Positions 46,335 through 54,322 of a stretch of DNA of 64,000 bases are shown piece by piece. Numbering within the stretch: position 1 is the first letter of the stretch; each line of letters begins with the position of its first letter. Where the stretch lies: the NCBI RefSeq assembly GCF_013408335.1, contig NZ_JACBZR010000001.1, forward strand, positions 806,001 through 870,000, written 5' to 3'. This stretch comes from Nocardioides panzhihuensis. GTDB taxonomy: Bacteria; Actinomycetota; Actinomycetes; Propionibacteriales; Nocardioidaceae. The notes below the pieces were generated by a model that saw nothing but the letters and a program-made list of their open reading frames with translations, did not search any database and had not been told where the DNA came from. Position numbers and translations under genes: made by a program.

Positions 46335-47777
46335 ATGAGTGAGACTCCCGCGCCGCGCCTGGCGGCCACGATCGAGGAGGTCTGGGAAGCGCTTCAGTCG
46401 CGCTGGCCCGAGACCCGCCTCGAGCCCTCCCTGGACCGGATCCGCGCCCTGCTCGAGATCCTGGGTGATCCGCAGAACGCCTTCCGGGTCATCCAGCTGA
46501 CCGGCACGAACGGCAAGACCTCCACCTCCCGGATGATCGACACGCTGCTGCGCTCCCTGGACCTGCGGGTGGGGAGGTTCACCTCGCCGCACGTCGAGCG
46601 GATCAACGAACGGATCTCGATCGACGGCGAGCCGCTGTCGGACGACGACTTCGTAGCCGCGTTCAACGACGTCGCCCACTACCTGAGCATGGTCGACGAC
46701 GACCAGCCGCACCCGCTCTCCTTCTTCGAGACGACGGTGGGGATGGCGTACGCGAAGTTCGCCGAGGCTCCGGTCGACGTCGCCGTCGTCGAGGTCGGGC
46801 TGGGCGGCGGCTGGGACGCCACGAACGTGGCCGATGCCGACGTGGCGGTGGTGACCCCGATCTCGATCGACCACGCGAAGTACCTCGGTGACACACCGGT
46901 CGCGATCGCCCGGGAGAAGGCCGGGATCATCAAGCCCGGAGGCGTCGCGGTGATCGCCGATCAGACCGTCGATGTCGCCGCCGTGCTGGACCAGCACGCC
47001 GCCGAGGTCGGCGCCCGGCTGCTGTGGGAGGGCACCGACTACGCGGTCGTGTCCCGGACTCCGGCCGTGGGCGGCCAGATCATCTCGCTGCGCGGGCTGC
47101 ACGGGACGTACGAGGACCTCTTCCTGCCCCTCTACGGCGCCCACCAGGCGCAGAACGCGGCAGCAGCCCTGGCCGCGGTCGAGGCGCTCCTGGGTGAGAC
47201 CGTGCTCGGCGACGAGATCGTGCGCGACGCCTTCGCCAAGGTCGACTCGCCCGGGCGGCTGGAGATCGTGCGATCGTCGCCGACGATCCTGCTCGACGCC
47301 GCCCACAACCCGGCCGGTGCCGAGGCGACCGTCGCCGCCCTCGAGGACTCGTTCTCCTTCTCCAATGTCGTCGGCGTCATCGGCGTGATGGAGGACAAGG
47401 ACGTCGAGGGGCTGCTCGCTGCCTTCGAGCCGGTGCTCGAGCATCTCGTCGTCACCCAGAACTCCACCGAGCGCGCGCTTCCCGCCGTCGAGCTCGCCAA
47501 GATCGCCGTCGAGCTCTTCGGCGAGGAGCGGGTCTCGGTGGTGCCTCGCCTCGCCGACGCCATCGACGCCGCGATGGGCCTGTCGGAGTCCTCCGCCGGC
47601 GGCTCGATCTCCGAGGGTGCGGTGCTCGTGACCGGCTCCGTGGTGACCGCAGGGGAGGCGCGTACGTTGCTGGGGACGCGCAGCTCGTCCGGCGTCACGG
47701 CGGCGACCGCTCGGGTCGTGCCGACCCAGGACCCCGAGCTGGCGGCCTATCTGGATGCTGACGCAGATGACGACTGA
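46335..47777 (+). CDS. folC: Dihydrofolate synthase/folylpolyglutamate synthase
   Basis: The 480-residue ligase has the P-loop GTNGKTSTSRM, the following RVGRFTSPHVERINERISIDG, and the second-domain ILLDAAHNPAG. It adds glutamate to dihydropteroate/folates. The start at ATG 46335 follows a -10-like TAGACT by 8 nt. The gene order valS-folC-DUF4233-ndk matches mycobacteria (Rv2448c-Rv2445c). The last 11 bp overlap the DUF4233 gene. Confidence 0.95.
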   Translation: MSETPAPRLAATIEEVWEALQSRWPETRLEPSLDRIRALLEILGDPQNAFRVIQLTGTNGKTSTSRMIDTLLRSLDLRVGRFTSPHVERINERISIDGEPLSDDDFVAAFNDVAHYLSMVDDDQPHPLSFFETTVGMAYAKFAEAPVDVAVVEVGLGGGWDATNVADADVAVVTPISIDHAKYLGDTPVAIAREKAGIIKPGGVAVIADQTVDVAAVLDQHAAEVGARLLWEGTDYAVVSRTPAVGGQIISLRGLHGTYEDLFLPLYGAHQAQNAAAALAAVEALLGETVLGDEIVRDAFAKVDSPGRLEIVRSSPTILLDAAHNPAGAEATVAALEDSFSFSNVVGVIGVMEDKDVEGLLAAFEPVLEHLVVTQNSTERALPAVELAKIAVELFGEERVSVVPRLADAIDAAMGLSESSAGGSISEGAVLVTGSVVTAGEARTLLGTRSSSGVTAATARVVPTQDPELAAYLDADADDD

Positions 47778-48174
47778 GCGGGAGAAGTCGCCGCGGCGCG
47801 GGATGTGCGCCGCGATCGTGTCGATGGAAGGGCTCGCGGTCGCGCTGGCCACACCGGTGATGATCTCCATCGGTGGGGTCCCCGCCGGGCTGGCGCTCCC
47901 GCTGGGCCTCGGTTTCTTCGTGGCCTGCATCGTCGTGGCCGGCCTCCTGCGTCGCCCGTGGGCCTACTGGCTCGGTTGGGCGCTGCAGGTCGTCGCGATC
48001 GGGATGGGCTTCCTGCTCCCCGTCATGTTCGTCGTCGGCGTGATCTTCGCGTTCCTGTGGGGCATGGCCGACTTCCTCGGTCGCAAGATCGAGCGTGAGC
48101 GCGCGGCCGCCTTCGAGGCGTTCGACCAGATCCTCGCCGAGGAATCGACCGGGGAAGAGTCCGAGCCCAGGTAG
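47767..48174 (+). CDS. DUF4233 small membrane protein (Rv2446c-like)
   Basis: The 135-residue protein has three or four membrane helices (about 15-100), with a basic start and an acidic C-terminal tail (EESTGEESEPR). It lies in the conserved folC-DUF4233 pair, which identifies the family; function is unknown. ATG 47767 lies 11 bp inside the folC end; the further upstream in-frame ATG at 47755 is less likely. Confidence 0.85.
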   Translation: MTTEREKSPRRGMCAAIVSMEGLAVALATPVMISIGGVPAGLALPLGLGFFVACIVVAGLLRRPWAYWLGWALQVVAIGMGFLLPVMFVVGVIFAFLWGMADFLGRKIERERAAAFEAFDQILAEESTGEESEPR

Positions 48175-48177
48175 GTT
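48172..48177 (+). promoter_or_regulatory. -10 element for a leaderless transcript
   Basis: TAGGTT overlaps the DUF4233 stop and ends 7 nt before the GTG at 48185. Confidence 0.45.
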
Positions 48178-48184
48178 TGCGGTC

Positions 48185-48451
48185 GTGGACGATCGCGACG
48201 AGCTGCAGATGGCGACGGACGAGGCGGCGACCGACTGGGCGCTGTGCCCGGCGTGCGGGAATGCGCTGGTGCTGCGGCGGCCGCGGACCCGGACGGCTCA
48301 CTACGCGCACAAGGCCGGGGAGTCCTGTCGGCTCGTCGGCGCGCAGCTGCGGCGCACCAGCACCGGCTGGTCCGTCGGTGGCGGCGAGGACGACCCGGAC
48401 AGCCTGGAGAACCTCTTCGACCTGATCGACGACGACGGGCCGGGCAGCTAA
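48185..48451 (+). CDS. Small zinc-ribbon protein, CoiA-N-like motif
   Basis: The 88-residue acidic protein contains CPACGNALVLRR...HYAHKAGESC, with the Cys/His pattern of the N-terminal zinc motif of competence proteins of the CoiA type (C-x2-C...HFAH...C). The remaining part has no known domain, and the nuclease half of CoiA is absent. Function is unknown; a nucleic-acid-binding role is possible. The start is GTG 48185, 7 nt after a -10 hexamer. Its end overlaps the convergent MocR gene by 4 bp. Confidence 0.65.
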   Translation: MDDRDELQMATDEAATDWALCPACGNALVLRRPRTRTAHYAHKAGESCRLVGAQLRRTSTGWSVGGGEDDPDSLENLFDLIDDDGPGS

Positions 48452-49872
48452 CTCCCGAGCGCGCCGGTGACGGCCGTGAGCGCCTGGTCCAGCTCGGTGT
48501 CGCTGACCCCGCCGAAGCCGATCACCAGGCCGGTCAGCCCGCTGGTGCGGGCGTAGCTGGAGAGCAGGTTGATCTCGAAGCCGGCGGCTCTCGCGGCGTC
48601 GCGCGCCCGGAGGGCGTCGACCTCGGGCAGCAGCCAGGTGGAGTACATGCCGGCCAGCGGACCGGCGAGAGCGGCGTAGGGGCTCATCGCCTCGGCCACC
48701 CGCGGGGCACGCTCGGCGTAGACGCGGCGGGCGGAGCGCACCGCCCGGTCGAGCCAGCCGTCGCGGAGCAGGGTGAGCAGCGCGCGCTGCGAGGGCCAGG
48801 CCGCGCCGGCGTGGGTGATGGCGCGGCGGCGCAGGACGAGCTCGTGCAGGTCGGGCGGGGCGACCAGCCAGCCCAGGCGGAGGGTCGGGACGACCGACTT
48901 CGCCGCGGTGCCGAGGTAGACGACGCGGCCGCGGTCCAGCGTCGCCATCGCTGGCACGGGCGCGACGTCGTAGCGGAACTCCGAGTCGTAGTCGTCCTCG
49001 ATCACGACCGCCTCCGCGCGCCGGGCGGCCTCGAGAAGCGCCAGCCGGTCGGTCGCCGGCATGACCCGTCCCAGGGGGTGCTGGTGTGCCGGGGTCACGT
49101 ACGCAGCCACGGCGTCGCCGAGGTCGCCGACCGTCTCCACGGCGGGCAGGTCGACGACCTCACGGCCGTAGGTGAGCACCGTCTCGGCTGCGGCCCGGTA
49201 GCCCGGATCCTCGACCGCCACCGGCCCCGGGCGCAGCTCGGGAAGGAGGGCACGGAGCCCGTCCGTGGTGCCCGCGGTCACGATGATCTCGTCCGGGTGG
49301 AGGTCCATGCCGCGGGTGCGTCCGAGCCTCGCCGCCAGCGCCTCGCGCAGCTCGGGCAGCCCCCGCGGGTCGTCGTATCCGCGCGGCGGGGCGGTCACCG
49401 AGACCTCCCGCCAGGCCCGCCGCCACCCCGGCTCCAGCCGCGGGTCGAAGAACGGCGTGCCCGTATCCAGCCGAGGCGACCGGAGCGAGGTCGAGCGGCG
49501 AGCTTGCTCGTCCGCTCGCGCCGAGCGAGGGAGTGACCGCGCGAAGCGCGGAGGCGTCACTCCGGTCGGCCGAGGCGTCACTCCGGTCGGCCGAGACGTC
49601 ATCTGGGGTGCTGCTGCGGTGGTCGTGGTGCGGGTCGTGGCGACGTACGTCCCGGACCCGCGGCGCGCCTCCAGCCAGCCCTCGGCGGTGAGCTGGTCGT
49701 AGGCCTGCTCGGTCACCGCGCGGGAGACGCCCAGGTCTGCGGCGAGCGCGCGGCTCGAGGGCAGCCGGTCGCCGGCCCCGAGAGTGCCGGAAAGCACGAG
49801 GGAGCGGACCTGGCCGGCGAGTTGGACGGGCAGCGGCTCGCTGGAGGTGCGGTCGAGGGTCACGGGGAGCAT
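48448..49872 (-). CDS. MocR/PdxR-type GntR regulator with aminotransferase domain
   Basis: The 474-residue regulator has a GntR winged helix (about 13-79, RLPSSRALAADLGVSRAVTEQAYDQL) and a class I aminotransferase domain with PLP lysine K325 (YLGTAAKSVVP) and IEDDYDSEF. Members such as PdxR sense PLP. The linker (about 90-134) is unusual: two RPTGVTP heptads (94-100, 101-107) followed by FARSLPRSARADEQARRSTS, which is encoded by the genomic repeat R2 read on the other strand. It is divergent from a PNPOx-like gene, which it probably regulates. Confidence 0.93.
   Translation of the reverse strand: MLPVTLDRTSSEPLPVQLAGQVRSLVLSGTLGAGDRLPSSRALAADLGVSRAVTEQAYDQLTAEGWLEARRGSGTYVATTRTTTTAAAPQMTSRPTGVTPRPTGVTPPRFARSLPRSARADEQARRSTSLRSPRLDTGTPFFDPRLEPGWRRAWREVSVTAPPRGYDDPRGLPELREALAARLGRTRGMDLHPDEIIVTAGTTDGLRALLPELRPGPVAVEDPGYRAAAETVLTYGREVVDLPAVETVGDLGDAVAAYVTPAHQHPLGRVMPATDRLALLEAARRAEAVVIEDDYDSEFRYDVAPVPAMATLDRGRVVYLGTAAKSVVPTLRLGWLVAPPDLHELVLRRRAITHAGAAWPSQRALLTLLRDGWLDRAVRSARRVYAERAPRVAEAMSPYAALAGPLAGMYSTWLLPEVDALRARDAARAAGFEINLLSSYARTSGLTGLVIGFGGVSDTELDQALTAVTGALGS
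49477..49538 (+). repeat. Repeat R2, copy inside the MocR gene
   Basis: 62 bases are identical to 56448-56509. Directly after comes the stem CCGCGC-GAA-GCGCGG; in the other copy the stem is CCCCGC-GAA-GCGGGG, so the third pair has covaried. Here the sequence is coding on the minus strand and forms the regulator linker. Confidence 0.9.
49552..49593 (-). repeat. Two in-frame 21-bp repeats in the MocR linker
   Basis: Two identical 21-bp units encode RPTGVTP twice (residues 94-107). The unit (GAGGCGTCACTCCGGTCGG-type on the plus strand) resembles the 21-bp hairpin units near 4.9 and 5.6 kb in length and in its GAGGCGTCACT start. Confidence 0.75.
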
Positions 49873-49877
49873 CGTTC

Positions 49878-49924
49878 GAATGGCCTGTCAGAGTCGATCG
49901 GAATTGGCCCGTGCGTACAGGCCA
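49878..49924. promoter_or_regulatory. Candidate MocR operator in the divergent gap
   Basis: GAATGGCCTGT (49878-49888) and GAATTGGCCCGT (49901-49912) are direct repeats, and ACAGGCCA (49917-49924) is an inverted third copy. Direct repeats between divergent genes are typical of MocR-type sites. Confidence 0.5.
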
Positions 49925-49945
49925 CTTCGCTCCCACGATGGTCTC

Positions 49946-50641
49946 ATGAGCACGACGTTGTCACCCACCCCACGCACCCAGGTCAGTCGAGGCAAGAACC
50001 GCGCCGTTCCCGACCGCGAGCGGCTCCACACCTTCCTCGGTGAGGCACTCGTCGCCCATCTCGGCGTCACCGTCGGTTCGGGGGAGGACGCCCATCCGGT
50101 CGTCCTGCCCACGGCGTACGGCTTCGATGTCGACGGCCCGGACGCCGGCGGCTCGCTCTACCTGCACGGTTCTGTGGCCGCCGGCTGGCTCGGACGGGCG
50201 CTGGAGCGCGACGTGTGCGTCACGATCACCGAGCTCGACGGTCTGGTCGCAGCGCGAAGCGCGTTCCACCACTCGATGAACTACCGCTCGGCCGTCGTCA
50301 TCGGCCGCCCACGTCTGGTCGAGGACCCCGACGAGCGCGAGCACGCCCTCGCGCTGGTCGTCGACCAGATGATCCCCGGTCGCTGGGCGACGCTGCGCCC
50401 CGCCACCCGAAAGGAGCTCGCCGCGACCGCCGTCATCGCCCTCCCGCTCGCCGAGGCGTCGATGAAGGCGCGCGCCGAGGGGCCGGTCGACGACCCGGAG
50501 GACATCGAGGCCGCCACCTGGGCGGGCGTGATCCCGATCCACCGGATAGCCGGTGTCCCGATCGCTGCCGAGGACGCTGAGGGCGCGCCCCCGGAGGATG
50601 TCGTACGCCGCGCGGTCCAGCTGGGCGCCACGGCGGGGTAG
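49946..50641 (+). CDS. Flavin/pyridoxamine-5'-phosphate-oxidase-like protein
   Basis: The 231-residue protein has a split-barrel layout with HLGVTVGSGEDAHPVVLPTAYG, GGSLYLHGSVAAGWL and FHHSMNYRSAVVIGRP, as in PNPOx-like (Pyridox_ox_2) proteins that bind FMN or F420. It may oxidise or trap a pyridoxine-related molecule. The divergent MocR regulator supports a link to vitamin B6 metabolism. The stop codon lies in the arm of a 21-bp inverted repeat. Confidence 0.82.
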   Translation: MSTTLSPTPRTQVSRGKNRAVPDRERLHTFLGEALVAHLGVTVGSGEDAHPVVLPTAYGFDVDGPDAGGSLYLHGSVAAGWLGRALERDVCVTITELDGLVAARSAFHHSMNYRSAVVIGRPRLVEDPDEREHALALVVDQMIPGRWATLRPATRKELAATAVIALPLAEASMKARAEGPVDDPEDIEAATWAGVIPIHRIAGVPIAAEDAEGAPPEDVVRRAVQLGATAG

Positions 50642-50697
50642 TCCAGGGAGTTTCCGTCGGTTACCGGCCGGTAGAACGACGGAAACTCCCTGGACTA
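50639..50697. terminator. Perfect 21-bp inverted repeat overlapping both stop codons
   Basis: Arms 50639-50659 and 50677-50697 are perfectly complementary, and the 17-nt loop contains ACCGGCCGGT. The TAG stops of both convergent genes are inside the arms. It can terminate transcription from both sides. Confidence 0.85.
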
Positions 50698-51060
50698 TCG
50701 GCTCAGCTCGCCGGATCGCCAGAACAACAATCCCGAGACCGCGAACAGGGCGGCGTACATCGCACTGATCATCACGATGTCCCTGGCGCCATCGAAGCCG
50801 TCGTGGAGCCCGGCGGCGATCGCGATCAGGCCGACGAGAAGGGTGGCGCCGGCAGCGGCGGCGACGGCGAACGCCATCCCGCGGGCCTGGAACCGGACCA
50901 CGAGCGCGCCGAGGACGACGACGGCGATGGGGGCGAGGTACATCATGTCCGCGCGCCCGCCGTCGCCGATGATCCCGAGCGCGCCTGCGCCGAGGACGAG
51001 GAGGATCGCGGTGCCGACGGCGGCGATCCCGCCGAGCACGTAGAGGTTCTTGGAGGTCAT
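50695..51060 (-). CDS. Small four-helix membrane protein, unknown function
   Basis: The 121-residue protein is almost entirely hydrophobic, with about four membrane helices and a short C-terminal SGELSR. No conserved domain is recognised. The gene ends inside a shared inverted repeat. It starts about 90 bp before the end of tex on the same strand, with a gap that could hold a promoter. Confidence 0.7.
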   Translation of the reverse strand: MTSKNLYVLGGIAAVGTAILLVLGAGALGIIGDGGRADMMYLAPIAVVVLGALVVRFQARGMAFAVAAAAGATLLVGLIAIAAGLHDGFDGARDIVMISAMYAALFAVSGLLFWRSGELSR

Positions 51061-51149
51061 CCTCCGAACCTAGGCCGCGGAGCCGGGAGGATGCGGGGAG
51101 GAGATGTGCAGGTCTCGTGCAGATCTCCTCCCCACATGCCCGCAGAGCC

Positions 51150-53573
51150 CTAGGAGAGCCCTGCTCGACGCAGGGCGTCGGCCATAGCGCTGTTGGCGGG
51201 AGCCGGAGCCGAGCCGCCGCGACCCTGCGGGCGAGCGCCGCCCTTGCCGTCCTTGCCGCGCGGCTGGCTCTTTCCGCCACCGCCGCCACCGCCACCGCCA
51301 CCGCGCTGACCACGCTGACCGCGGTCGCCGCCGGCAGCCTTCGGCTCGCCTGCCGCCGGAGCGTCGTCGGAGAGGCGGAGCGTGAGCGAGATCCGCTTGC
51401 GGGCCTCGTCGACCTCCATCACCTTCACGCGGACCACGTCGCCGGAGCGGACCACGTCGCGCGGGTCCTCGACGAACTTGTCCGACATCGCGGAGATGTG
51501 GACGAGACCGTCCTGGTGCACACCGATGTCGACGAAGGCACCGAAGGCGGCGACGTTGGTGACCGTGCCCTCCAGCACCATGCCCGGGCGCAGGTCGGAG
51601 ACGGCATGGACCGAGTCGTCGAAGGTCGCCGTCTTGAACTCCGGGCGCGGGTCGCGGCCGGGCTTCTCGAGCTCGGTCAGGATGTCGGTGACGGTCGGCA
51701 GACCGAACTTCTCGTCGACGAGCTCTGCCGGCTTCAGCGACTTCAGCACCTGCGGGTTGCCGATCACCGAGCCGATGTCGGCCGAGGCCTTGTCGAGGAT
51801 GCGCTTCACGACCGGGTAGGCCTCCGGGTGCACCCCGGACATGTCGAGCGGGTCGTCGCCGCCCCGGATCCGGAGGAACCCGGCCGCCTGCTCGAACGCC
51901 TTCGGGCCGAGCCGCGCCACCTTGGTGAGCTCCTTGCGGGTGCGGAAGGGCCCGTTGGTGTCTCGGTGCGTGACGATCGCGGACGCGAGCGACTCGGTGA
52001 TACCGGAGACCCGGCGCAGCAGCGGAGCCGAGGCCGTGTTGAGGTCGACGCCGACACCGTTCACACAGTCCTCCACGACTGCGTCGAGGGACTTGGAGAG
52101 ACCGTATTCGGGCAGGTCGTGCTGGTATTGCCCGACCCCGATCGACTTCGGCTCGATCTTCACCAGCTCGGCCAGCGGGTCCTGCAGCCGGCGCGCGATC
52201 GAGACGGCGCCTCGCAGCGACACGTCCAGCTCGGGGAGCTCGGCCGAGGCGTAGGCGGAGGCCGAGTAGACCGACGCCCCGGCCTCGGAGACCATCACCT
52301 TGGTCATCTTCTGGTCCGGCAGCAGCTTCAGCAGGTCGGCGGCGAGCTTGTCGGTCTCGCGCGAGGCGGTGCCGTTGCCGATCGCGATCAGGTCGACCGA
52401 ATGCTTCTTGGCCAGCTTCGCCAGCGTCGCCAGCGATCCGTCCCAGTCGCGCCGCGGCTCGTGTGGGTAGACCGTCGAGGTGTCGACGACCTTCCCGGTC
52501 GCGTCCACGACGGCCACCTTCACGCCCGTCCGGATGCCCGGGTCGAGGCCCATCGTCGCCCGGGTCCCGGCCGGTGCGGCCAGCAGCAGGTCACGCAGGT
52601 TGTCGGCGAAGACCGCGATCGCGGCCTCCTCGGCGGCCGTGCGGATCCGCGTGCGCATGTCGAGCTCGAGACGGAAGAGGATGCGCGTACGCCACGCCCA
52701 CCGCACCGTCTCGGCCAGCCACTTGTCGCCCGGCCGGCCGGAGTCGACGATCCCGAACCGCGCCGCGATCGAGCGCTCGTAGTCGGTCACCACGCCCGGC
52801 TCGGGCTCCTCGGCGTAGGGGGACAGGGTGACGTCGAGCACCTCCTCCTTCTCCGCCCGGAGCACGGCCATGGTGCGGTGGGAGGGGAGCGACGCGTACG
52901 CCTCGGAGAACTCGAAGTAGTCGGAGAACTTCGCCGCGGCCGGGTCGTTCTCGCGGCCCTCGCGGACGCGGGTCACGAGCCGGCCCTGCTTCCACATCCG
53001 CTCTCGCAGCGTGCCGATCAGGTCGGCGTCCTCGCCGAACCGCTCGACCAGGATCGCGCGGGCGCCGTCGAGCGCGGCCTTGGTGTCCGGGACCTGCTCC
53101 CCGAGGAACTTCTCGGCCTCGACGACCGGATCCAGGGTCGGGTCGGCGAGCAGGCCGTCGGCCAGCGGCTCGAGCCCGTTCTCGCGGGCGATCATGGCCT
53201 TCGTACGCCGCTTCGGCTTGAACGGCAGGTAGATGTCCTCGAGCCGCGCCTTGGTGTCGGCGGCGAGGATCGATGCCTGCAGCTCGGGAGTGAGCTTGTC
53301 CTGCTTCGCGATCTCGGCGAGGACGGCGGCACGCCGCTCCTCGAGGTCGCGCAGGTAGCCGAGCCGCTCCTCCAACGTACGCAGCTGGGCGTCGTCGAGG
53401 CCGCCGGTCACCTCCTTGCGGTAGCGCGCGATGAACGGCACCGTCGAGCCCTCGTCGAGCAGGGCGACCGCCGCCTTCACCTGCGCGGGGCGCACCCCGA
53501 GATCTTCGGCGATGCGGGCCGGAATCGCGGCCATCGAGTCTGCGAGCGTCGGAGCTGATGGAGTTGGTGTCAC
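51150..53573 (-). CDS. tex: RNA-binding transcription accessory protein Tex
   Basis: The 807-residue protein has the Tex order: N-terminal helical region (SMAAIPARIAEDLGVRPAQVKAAVALLDEG), YqgF/RuvX-like domain (MGLDPGIRTGVKVAVVDATGK), helix-hairpin-helix motifs and the S1 domain (PGMVLEGTVTNVAAFGAFVDIG). A Gly-rich tail (RGQRGQRGGGGGGGGGGK) follows, unusual for the family. It binds nucleic acid and affects transcription. The start is GTG 53573 with AGGA 9 nt upstream; an ATG at 53534 is the alternative. Confidence 0.94.
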   Translation of the reverse strand: MTPTPSAPTLADSMAAIPARIAEDLGVRPAQVKAAVALLDEGSTVPFIARYRKEVTGGLDDAQLRTLEERLGYLRDLEERRAAVLAEIAKQDKLTPELQASILAADTKARLEDIYLPFKPKRRTKAMIARENGLEPLADGLLADPTLDPVVEAEKFLGEQVPDTKAALDGARAILVERFGEDADLIGTLRERMWKQGRLVTRVREGRENDPAAAKFSDYFEFSEAYASLPSHRTMAVLRAEKEEVLDVTLSPYAEEPEPGVVTDYERSIAARFGIVDSGRPGDKWLAETVRWAWRTRILFRLELDMRTRIRTAAEEAAIAVFADNLRDLLLAAPAGTRATMGLDPGIRTGVKVAVVDATGKVVDTSTVYPHEPRRDWDGSLATLAKLAKKHSVDLIAIGNGTASRETDKLAADLLKLLPDQKMTKVMVSEAGASVYSASAYASAELPELDVSLRGAVSIARRLQDPLAELVKIEPKSIGVGQYQHDLPEYGLSKSLDAVVEDCVNGVGVDLNTASAPLLRRVSGITESLASAIVTHRDTNGPFRTRKELTKVARLGPKAFEQAAGFLRIRGGDDPLDMSGVHPEAYPVVKRILDKASADIGSVIGNPQVLKSLKPAELVDEKFGLPTVTDILTELEKPGRDPRPEFKTATFDDSVHAVSDLRPGMVLEGTVTNVAAFGAFVDIGVHQDGLVHISAMSDKFVEDPRDVVRSGDVVRVKVMEVDEARKRISLTLRLSDDAPAAGEPKAAGGDRGQRGQRGGGGGGGGGGKSQPRGKDGKGGARPQGRGGSAPAPANSAMADALRRAGLS

Positions 53574-53658
53574 GGGGCGCCATCCTGCCGTACGCCACCG
53601 ACATTCTCTCGGACGGCTCGACCACCGGCCCGAACGTGCCGGGGCCGGCCCGCCCCGA

Positions 53659-53664
53659 TACCCT
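53659..53664 (+). promoter_or_regulatory. -10 element for a leaderless ndk transcript
   Basis: TACCCT ends 6 nt before ATG 53671; the gene is divergent from tex with under 100 bp between starts. Confidence 0.5.
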
Positions 53665-53670
53665 CGACCC

Positions 53671-54075
53671 ATGACGCAGCGCACGTTCGTGATCCTGAAG
53701 CCCGACGCCGTACGCCGGGGCCTGGTGGGGGAGATCCTGTCCCGCTACGAGGCCAAGGGCCTCTCGATCGCGAGGCTGGAGCACCGCACCATCGACGCGG
53801 GCCTGGCCGATGAGCACTACGCCGAGCACGTCGAGCAGCCGTGGTACCCGCCGCTGCGTGACTTCGTCACCTCCGGCCCGCTCGTCGCGGCCGTCCTCGA
53901 GGGTGACGAGGCGATCGAGGCCGTCCGTGCGCTCAACGGCGCCACCGACGGCCGCAAGGCCGCCCCCGGGACCATCCGCGGCGACTTCTCGCTCTCCAAC
54001 CGCGAGAACCTCGTCCACGGCTCCGACTCTCCCGAGTCGGCCGACCGCGAGATCAAGCTCTGGTTCGGCGCCTGA
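53671..54075 (+). CDS. ndk: Nucleoside diphosphate kinase
   Basis: The 134-residue kinase has the active-site H116 in NLVHGSDSPESA, and the N-terminal TFVILKPDAVRRGLVGEILSRYE. It balances NTP pools. The start at ATG 53671 follows a -10 hexamer. It is in the conserved position after folC/DUF4233, although here tex and four other genes lie between. Confidence 0.97.
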   Translation: MTQRTFVILKPDAVRRGLVGEILSRYEAKGLSIARLEHRTIDAGLADEHYAEHVEQPWYPPLRDFVTSGPLVAAVLEGDEAIEAVRALNGATDGRKAAPGTIRGDFSLSNRENLVHGSDSPESADREIKLWFGA

Positions 54076-54322
54076 GACGACCGAAGCGCGGATCGACGAC
54101 CTGGAAGGGCATCGCCGAGACGAGTTTCCAGGGCCTCCGTGAGCCGTTCCACAACACCTCGTGAACACGGGCATCCCCTGCTTCGGCGACGTGGGCGCAC
54201 CCCGTATCGTTGCGGTTCGGCGAGCCTCTCCGGATTGAGGCTCGGACCTTCGTAGCCTCGTCGGCAGGCCCGCATCCTGCAGCACGTATCCCCGACGCGG
54301 CGCCCCGGGAACGCGAGGACGT
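54076..54322 (+). other. Non-coding stretch between ndk and mreB
   Basis: 247 bp with no convincing gene. CCTGGAA (54100-54106) and TTCCAGG (54126-54132) are a possible stem-loop terminator for ndk. The remainder should contain the mre operon promoter, but no clear hexamers stand out. Confidence 0.5.

Noticed and set aside
51117..53558. 813-residue open frame on the plus strand across tex
   Set aside because: Antisense to a complete Tex protein; composition is atypical and no domain is visible.
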